Below are positions 58,833-64,000 of a stretch of DNA of 64,000 nt, piece by piece. This DNA is from JAGVSR01 sp031413815 (GTDB lineage Bacteria; Pseudomonadota; Alphaproteobacteria; Rhizobiales; Hyphomicrobiaceae), in the NCBI GenBank assembly GCA_031413815.1, contig JANOFU010000032.1, forward strand, positions 1 through 64,000, given 5' to 3'. Within the stretch, counting starts at the first letter, position 1; each line of letters opens with the position of its first letter. The notes beneath the pieces were generated by a model that made no database searches, was not told the DNA's origin, and saw only the letters and a list, made by a program, of their open reading frames with translations. Position numbers and translations under genes: made by a program.

Positions 58833-59723
58833 CTATTCAGCCGCTGCGGCCTTGATGATTCCGGTTTTTACGAGGGCGGCATCGACCGCCGCCTTCGTCG
58901 TCTCGCACACGGGAACCATCGGCAACCGCATCTCGGGTGAACACAGACCCAAGCGCGAGACAGCGTACTTCACGGGGCCCGGATTGGTCTCGACAAACAT
59001 GACGTCATGCAGGTGCATCAACTGATCCTGCATGACCAAAGCGGCCTTGTAGTCACCCTTGAGGCAGGCATTCTGGAATTCTGCGCACAGCCGCGGCGCA
59101 ACGTTCGACGCCACCGAGATGCAGCCGTGTCCGCCATGGGCCATGAACCCCAGCGCCGTCGCATCCTCGCCTGAGAGTTGAATGAACTCCGGTCCCATCG
59201 CCTCGCGCTGCTGGGAGACGCGCGCAAGATTGGCGGTCGCGTCCTTGACGCCAACAACATTCTTCAACTCGAACATGCGCGCCATCGTGGCGACTGAGAT
59301 ATCGACGATCGATCGCGCCGGGATGTTGTAGATGATGATCGGAATGCCGACCGCATCGTTGATCGCCTTGAAGTGCTGGTAGAGCCCTTCCTGCGTCGGC
59401 TTGTTGTAGTAAGGCGCAACGATCAGCAGCCCGGTCGCGCCGGCCGTCTCCGCATGCTGGGACAGCTCGATCGCTTCATCAGTCGCGTTGGAGCCGGTAC
59501 CCGCAATCACCGGAACGCGGCCGCGCGTCGCCTCAATGGTGATCTCGATGACCCGCTTGTGTTCGTCGAAGTCGAGCGTCGGACTTTCGCCCGTCGTGCC
59601 GGTGGGAACCAGCCCGTGCGTGCCTTCTGCGATCTGCCAATCAACGATCCGGCGCAGCGCCTCTTCGTCGACTTTGCCGTTCTTGAACGGCGTGATCAGC
59701 GCTGTGTAGGACCCCGTAAACAT
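58833..59723 (-). CDS. dapA: 4-hydroxy-tetrahydrodipicolinate synthase
   Basis: The 296-residue enzyme condenses pyruvate and aspartate semialdehyde in lysine synthesis. The Schiff-base lysine is Lys160 in GVKDATAN, the catalytic Tyr132 is in IIYNIPARS, and LVPTGTTGESPTLD is the conserved substrate loop. Full length. It is followed on the same strand by smpB and the peroxiredoxin gene. Confidence 0.97.
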   Translation of the reverse strand: MFTGSYTALITPFKNGKVDEEALRRIVDWQIAEGTHGLVPTGTTGESPTLDFDEHKRVIEITIEATRGRVPVIAGTGSNATDEAIELSQHAETAGATGLLIVAPYYNKPTQEGLYQHFKAINDAVGIPIIIYNIPARSIVDISVATMARMFELKNVVGVKDATANLARVSQQREAMGPEFIQLSGEDATALGFMAHGGHGCISVASNVAPRLCAEFQNACLKGDYKAALVMQDQLMHLHDVMFVETNPGPVKYAVSRLGLCSPEMRLPMVPVCETTKAAVDAALVKTGIIKAAAAE

Positions 59724-59918
59724 TATCTCACCTTGGCCGCAGAGCGAGGTTCGGCCTCGCCCGAGTTCGATTCTCTCATATTGTCCCGAAAATCTGGCAC
59801 GCTACAATGGCAACCGGCTTCGCCTTGAAGACGGCCAACCCTCTTGTTACCTTAATCGCGGCCGGGATGCCGGGCTTGGCGCATTGCTGGACGCCGGGCG
59901 GGGACAATATGCGGTTGG

Positions 59919-62261
59919 ATGACGGGCTGCAAGGCAACAGCTCCTCGCATTCGAACAGAAAGGCACCGTTTTTTGGCGGAATTTCAAGACGGGGGCCACA
60001 AGGCCGCACAACAAAATCGACCGTGCTTTACCACGCCGTATCGGACAACGAGCCCCGTGATCGCTGCGATCGCATCGGTCTTAGCTGTGCCGATCGTGCC
60101 CGCGTTTGGCGAACCCGCCGCCAAAGTTGCCACGGCACCGCCTATGGCTGTAACGGTGACACCGAGCCGTCCCGTGCTGCCCAGACCCTATGCTCCCGAT
60201 GCGACGGAGACCGGACACACGGCGCGCTATGACGCGGCCACCGCGGCCGTTCGCGGATACGCTGTCAGTGAACAGGACGCGACCCTCCTGCGCGACTCCA
60301 TCAAGGCTATCTCGGGTGCCAATCGCTCAAAAGGCGAGGCGTTGCGGGACGCGATCAAGGACCCGGTCGCGCGTAAACTGGCAGACTGGTATCGCCTCAA
60401 AAGCGGCTACGGCACAGCTGACGAGTATCGTTCATTTCTCGATGCCAATCCCGCATGGCCCGATCGATCCCTCATGACACAACGGCTTGAGGAAGCGCTG
60501 TTCACGCAGGGTGGATCGTCCAGCGCAATCCGCGCGCACTTTGCCAAGTCAGGTCCCGATCACGGCGTGGGCTTCGCTGCCCTCGCGTCGTCGTATCTGG
60601 CTGAAGGCAAGACAGACGAAGCAAAAAAGCATGCGACCAGCGCTTGGCGTGAGATGAAAATCCCAGCGACGCTGGAAACAGGGTTTCTGTCGCGGTTCGC
60701 TAGCCTCCTGACGGTTGAAGATCATAAGGCGCGCCTCGACCGGCTGATCATTGACGAGATCCGGTACTCCGGACCGCGCAACGAGCGTGTGGCTTATGCC
60801 AAACGCGTCATTCCGCTGTTGCCGCCGGACGAACGAAAGAAGGCGGAAGCGCGGCTCGCTGTCCTCGCGCAATCCACCGGCGCACGGGCACTCCTGGAAG
60901 CACTCCCGCCAGACAAAGACGATCTGGGACTCACCTTCCATCGCATTCATGTAATGCGAAAGGCGCGCCGCATCGAAGAGAGTTCAAAGCTCATGCTGTC
61001 GGTACCGCTGGAAGACAAAGCACTCATCAACGCCGACGAATGGTGGGCGGAGCGCCGGGCGAACGCGTACGCGGCCTTGCGCGATGGAAAGTCCAAACTC
61101 GCTTACGATCTCGTTAGATTATCTGGCCCGTTGAGCGTGAACCCGCTCAAAGAACAGACGTTCATGGCCGGGTGGCTGGCGCTGCGCTACCTCAAAAACG
61201 AAGTCAAAGCCGAAGCGCATTTCCAGGACTTGAAGAAAGCCGCGGACGGTCCGCTGAGCCGTGCCAAAGCCAACTACTGGCTCGGCCGCGTTGCGGAGGT
61301 ACGCAAAGACAGTTCAACCGCCAGCATATTCTATAAGGAAGCCGCGCGCGATCCCGACACGTTCCACGGTCAGCTCGCCCAGCAGAAGCTGACGCCTGGC
61401 CGCCAGGGCATCCAGATCAAGCCACCTGCCGCGCCAACCGAAGACGAGATCACGCGCTTTAACAGCCTGGACGCCGCGCAAGCCGTCACCGTTGGACACA
61501 AAGCCAAACTCGACCGCAATATTCTGCGCTCGTTCACGGCGCAATTGCGCTTCTTTCTCAAGACCGAAGCAGAGATTGCCATGGTTTCGCATTTGTCGGA
61601 ATCGGTCGGCGATACGCAGATGGCGGTGCGAACGGCGAAGGCGGCGATCGGCAACCGGCAGAACCTTCTTTATTATGCCTATCCTGTGCATCCCTTCCCG
61701 GCCTATTCGCCGTTGCGCAATCCGCCCGAGACCGCATTCCTGCTCGGCATTGCCCGCCAGGAAACCGAATTCAACAATCAAACCGTGTCGGGAGCCGGCG
61801 CCAAAGGCCTGCTGCAGGTGATGACCATCACCGCCGAGCATGTCTGCCGGGACTATCGGCTCAAGTGCGAGATCAAGCGCCTGCTGTCGGACCCGGCCTA
61901 CAACACCATGATGGCGTCCGCCTACATCGGCGACAGGATGCGGGACTTCAAAGGCTCCTACGTTCTGACGCTCGCCGGATACAACGCCGGTCCAGGACGG
62001 GCGCGCGAATGGATCGCCGAGTTTGGCGATCCGCGCGATCCGAAGATCGATCCGATTGATTGGATCGAGCGAATCCCGATTCAAGAAACGCGCGAGTATG
62101 TTGCGAAAGTTCTGTCGAACGTGCAGATCTACCGCGCCCGGCTTGGACAGGCTGAGACCGCACTCCAGCTCGAGGAGGATTTGGACCGGGCACGCGTGGC
62201 CGGCAGTGGTGCTGCGCCAACGGCACCAGCCGCCAGCGGCGCCAGCAATTCAGACGGCTAG
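59919..62261 (+). CDS. slt: Lytic murein transglycosylase (Slt family)
   Basis: About 780 residues from the ATG at 59919. A hydrophobic stretch (VIAAIASVLAVPIVPAFG) near residue 47 looks like a signal peptide, so the true start may be later (a GTG at 60057). The central superhelical part (about 100-560) has tandem helical repeats. The transglycosylase domain begins near 640: GIARQETEFNNQTVSGAGAKGLLQVM with the catalytic Glu, and LAGYNAGPGRAREWI. It cleaves peptidoglycan with 1,6-anhydro product. Upstream dapA is divergent. Confidence 0.93.
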   Translation: MTGCKATAPRIRTERHRFLAEFQDGGHKAAQQNRPCFTTPYRTTSPVIAAIASVLAVPIVPAFGEPAAKVATAPPMAVTVTPSRPVLPRPYAPDATETGHTARYDAATAAVRGYAVSEQDATLLRDSIKAISGANRSKGEALRDAIKDPVARKLADWYRLKSGYGTADEYRSFLDANPAWPDRSLMTQRLEEALFTQGGSSSAIRAHFAKSGPDHGVGFAALASSYLAEGKTDEAKKHATSAWREMKIPATLETGFLSRFASLLTVEDHKARLDRLIIDEIRYSGPRNERVAYAKRVIPLLPPDERKKAEARLAVLAQSTGARALLEALPPDKDDLGLTFHRIHVMRKARRIEESSKLMLSVPLEDKALINADEWWAERRANAYAALRDGKSKLAYDLVRLSGPLSVNPLKEQTFMAGWLALRYLKNEVKAEAHFQDLKKAADGPLSRAKANYWLGRVAEVRKDSSTASIFYKEAARDPDTFHGQLAQQKLTPGRQGIQIKPPAAPTEDEITRFNSLDAAQAVTVGHKAKLDRNILRSFTAQLRFFLKTEAEIAMVSHLSESVGDTQMAVRTAKAAIGNRQNLLYYAYPVHPFPAYSPLRNPPETAFLLGIARQETEFNNQTVSGAGAKGLLQVMTITAEHVCRDYRLKCEIKRLLSDPAYNTMMASAYIGDRMRDFKGSYVLTLAGYNAGPGRAREWIAEFGDPRDPKIDPIDWIERIPIQETREYVAKVLSNVQIYRARLGQAETALQLEEDLDRARVAGSGAAPTAPAASGASNSDG

Positions 62262-62287
62262 ATCTTTTTCAGCGGGGGAATTTGAGG

Positions 62288-63208
62288 ATGTCCGCGGCTC
62301 GCGCGAGGTTCGACGAGATCTTTTTTACGGTCCGTGATGGGCTAAAGCTGCACGCGCGCGTTTATCCAGCGCAATCAGCACCGGCCAACAAGGCCGCGCG
62401 CGCAGTCGTCTGCCTGCCCGGCTTGACGCGCAACGGCCGCGACTTCCACGGCCTCGCTCTGGCCTTATCGGCTGGGTCCGAGCCCCGCGATGTCTACACG
62501 CTCGACTATCGCGGACGCGGGCTGTCGGAAACCGATCGCGACTGGCGCAACTACAATGTGCCCAGCGAAATGCAGGACGTGATTGACTTCATGGCGTCGC
62601 GCGAATTGCATGATGCGGCCATCATCGGCACGTCGCGCGGCGGTCTCATCACGATGGTCATGGCAGCAGCCGCTCCGGGACTGATTGGTGCAGCCGTGCT
62701 CAACGACATCGGCCCCGTGCTCGAGAGCAAGGGGCTCGGCCGCATCGCCGCGTACGTCGGCCGCATGCCTGTGCCGCGCACATGGCCGGAAGCCGCAAAA
62801 CTGGTGCAGGAGATGAATGCGCGCGCGTTTCCCGCCGTGCCTGAGAATGAATGGGAGGACGTCGCGCGGCAGTTTTTCAATGAACGCGACGGCCGGCCGG
62901 CCGCCGGCTACGATCCAGAACTGGGCAAGGCGTTCTCGGTGCTTGATGGCCCGATGCCAGCCCTGTGGCCTCAGTTCGATGCCTTGAAGCGCGTGCCGGT
63001 GATGGTGATCCGTGGTGAAAAGTCGGATCTTTTGTCGCCCGGAACCGTTGAGGCCATGCGTCTGCGCCATCCGCAGTTCACCGCCCTGACGGTGCCCGGC
63101 CAAGGGCACGCACCTTTACTGCGGGATGAGCCGACGCAAACGGCGATCCGCAATTTCTTCAATAGCGCCGAACCGGCGCGGTCGCGCGCGCATTTGGCGT
63201 TGGTGTGA
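62288..63208 (+). CDS. Alpha/beta hydrolase
   Basis: About 306 residues from the ATG at 62288. The fold motifs are CLPGLTRNGRDFHGLAL, LDYRGRGLSE, the nucleophile elbow GTSRGGLITMVMA, and the His in GQGHAPLL. It has no signal peptide. Relatives act on esters or lactones. It follows slt by 26 bases and may be cotranscribed. Substrate unknown. Confidence 0.88.
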   Translation: MSAARARFDEIFFTVRDGLKLHARVYPAQSAPANKAARAVVCLPGLTRNGRDFHGLALALSAGSEPRDVYTLDYRGRGLSETDRDWRNYNVPSEMQDVIDFMASRELHDAAIIGTSRGGLITMVMAAAAPGLIGAAVLNDIGPVLESKGLGRIAAYVGRMPVPRTWPEAAKLVQEMNARAFPAVPENEWEDVARQFFNERDGRPAAGYDPELGKAFSVLDGPMPALWPQFDALKRVPVMVIRGEKSDLLSPGTVEAMRLRHPQFTALTVPGQGHAPLLRDEPTQTAIRNFFNSAEPARSRAHLALV

Positions 63209-63255
63209 CCAGATAGGTTTCATCGTTGCAGGATTTCAAAAAGGGATAACGGTTC

Positions 63256-63669
63256 ATGCAAAACAAGCACATGCCCCACAATGCGTTCGTTGTGGTGGCA
63301 GACGGAGTTGGTGCCCGGTTCTTTCGCAATTCTTCCCGCGATGCGACAGTCTTGCTGGTCGCTGATGGCGAACTGACACCCGCTGATCTGCTCGATGACG
63401 GTCCGTCCGGACACCGCCCGCCTGAGTCTTCAAAGCAGGAAACCAACGAGGCGACCTTCGCCAAGCAGCTGGCCCAAGATCTTTATCGCCGCGCCCAAAG
63501 CGGCGGCTTTGCTGATCTCGTGCTCATTGCCGATCCGCAGACCTTGGGTCAGCTGCGTCCGCAGCTGCACAAAGAGGTGCGCGACCGTCTGCTGTTCGAG
63601 ATTGGAAAAACGCTGACCAAGGCGGCCATCGCGGACATTCAGAAAGCGCTGCAAAAGGCGATGGCGTGA
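63256..63669 (+). CDS. Host attachment protein family
   Basis: The 137-residue product has the family pattern: AFVVVADGVGARFFRNSS, then AKQLAQDLYRRAQSGGFADLVLIADPQTLGQLRPQL and EVRDRLLFEIGKTLT. The family name comes from work on plant attachment in rhizobia, but its biochemical role is not known and the proteins are cytoplasmic. It follows the hydrolase by 47 bases. Confidence 0.88.
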   Translation: MQNKHMPHNAFVVVADGVGARFFRNSSRDATVLLVADGELTPADLLDDGPSGHRPPESSKQETNEATFAKQLAQDLYRRAQSGGFADLVLIADPQTLGQLRPQLHKEVRDRLLFEIGKTLTKAAIADIQKALQKAMA

Positions 63670-63673
63670 CGTA

Positions 63674-63700
63674 GGGGACAGACCCTGCGGGTTTGACCCC
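63674..63700. repeat. GGGGACAGACCC dispersed palindrome copy
   Basis: GGGGACAGACCC-TGC-GGGTTTGACCCC, an imperfect 12-bp stem of the same family as 15774-15800. It lies between the convergent host-attachment and helix-hairpin-helix genes. Confidence 0.7.
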
Positions 63701-63705
63701 ACTCC

Positions 63706-64000
63706 TCACACTTTGGGCTCGCGGCTCGAATCGACTTCGCCCCGGTCGACGCGGCGGGAGAACTCTGTCTGCCCGCCGGACGCTAAGATGCGCGCCTGCT
63801 CGACCCAGTTTTCGCGCTCGATGCGGCCCTTAAAATCGAGGATCTGACTAATCCGGTCGATATCTGCGCCAGTCCAGTTGGCCACTTGCTCGTAGGTCGT
63901 GATGCCGAGCGAATTGAGCTTCTTTTCAATCAGCACACCCACTCCGCGAATGCGTTTCAGATCATCCGCAGCCCCCGTCGGTTTCAGTACATCGCCGCGC
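63706..64000 (-). CDS. Helix-hairpin-helix (H3TH) C-terminal domain, 5' part beyond the window
   Basis: The open frame runs off the right edge. The visible residues are LKRIRGVGVLIEKKLNSLGITTYEQVANWTGADIDR, then ILDFKGRIERENWVEQARIL and FSRRVDRGEVDSSREPKV at the end. This block occurs at the C-terminus of several alphaproteobacterial proteins, including extended NADH-quinone oxidoreductase chain E and ribosomal L21-like proteins, so the full identity cannot be told from this fragment. DNA or RNA binding is inferred. Confidence 0.75.
   Translation of the reverse strand, partial: RGDVLKPTGAADDLKRIRGVGVLIEKKLNSLGITTYEQVANWTGADIDRISQILDFKGRIERENWVEQARILASGGQTEFSRRVDRGEVDSSREPKV

Overview
The window looks like chromosomal DNA of a GC-rich alphaproteobacterium, most probably of the order Hyphomicrobiales (Rhizobiales). 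I judge this from gene content and order: rpoZ-rsh-pdxJ-acpS-lepB-rnc-era-recO on one strand, a YceD-like gene followed by plsX-fabH-ihfA-merR, a cbp3-like cytochrome bc1 chaperone divergent from bamE, an aminotransferase-hom-glpX group beside phaC, and typical alphaproteobacterial hypothetical families (DUF3768, DUF3775, host attachment protein). No genus can be assigned from the sequence alone.

Layout. 0-1.7 kb: left edge of a mobile region, with an IS3-family element inserted into a DUF3768 gene next to tRNA-Pro(GGG). 1.8-7.9 kb: Sfp-type phosphopantetheinyl transferase, then the lipid cluster merR, ihfA, fabH, plsX, YceD-like, bc1 chaperone, and divergent bamE. 8.1-13 kb: ABC ATPase plus HlyD-type adaptor without a permease, two small hypotheticals, and a cyclic-nucleotide-binding patatin. 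13-24 kb: a gene-free repeat block, an FAD dehydrogenase, an aminotransferase plus glutamine-synthetase-like pair, small membrane proteins, a glutamine amidotransferase, glpX, hom and an aminotransferase. 24.6-30 kb: PHA synthase, O-acetylhomoserine sulfhydrylase and a dihaem peroxidase.

30-36.4 kb: scattered Tad/Flp pilus genes (tadD-like, cpaD, cpaC, tadG-like) with a short CDF-like transporter. 36.6-44.5 kb: an Aas-like acyl-activating enzyme with an MFS transporter, the Bpt-type aminoacyl-tRNA-protein transferase, and parC. 44.6-47.9 kb: a compact accessory insert between parC and recO with a three-gene ParDE-type module, a TIR-transmembrane protein, VapBC and a CAP-domain protein. 48-55.3 kb: the core recO-to-rpoZ run. 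55.8-64 kb: a NYN-domain protein, family-5 uracil-DNA glycosylase, DUF3775, a cysteine-less peroxiredoxin, smpB, dapA, a lytic transglycosylase, an alpha/beta hydrolase, a host attachment protein and a cut-off helix-hairpin-helix protein.

Most of the window is ordinary core genome. The parts that stand out are the parC-recO insert (toxin-antitoxin pairs around a TIR-membrane protein, and a CAP protein that seems to have lost its export signal behind vapC), a dispersed family of palindromes of the form GGGGTCAGGCACC-loop-GGTGCCTGACCCC, the peroxiredoxin with no cysteine, and the IS-interrupted DUF3768 gene beside tRNA-Pro. I found no CRISPR array, prophage, rRNA or convincing riboswitch.
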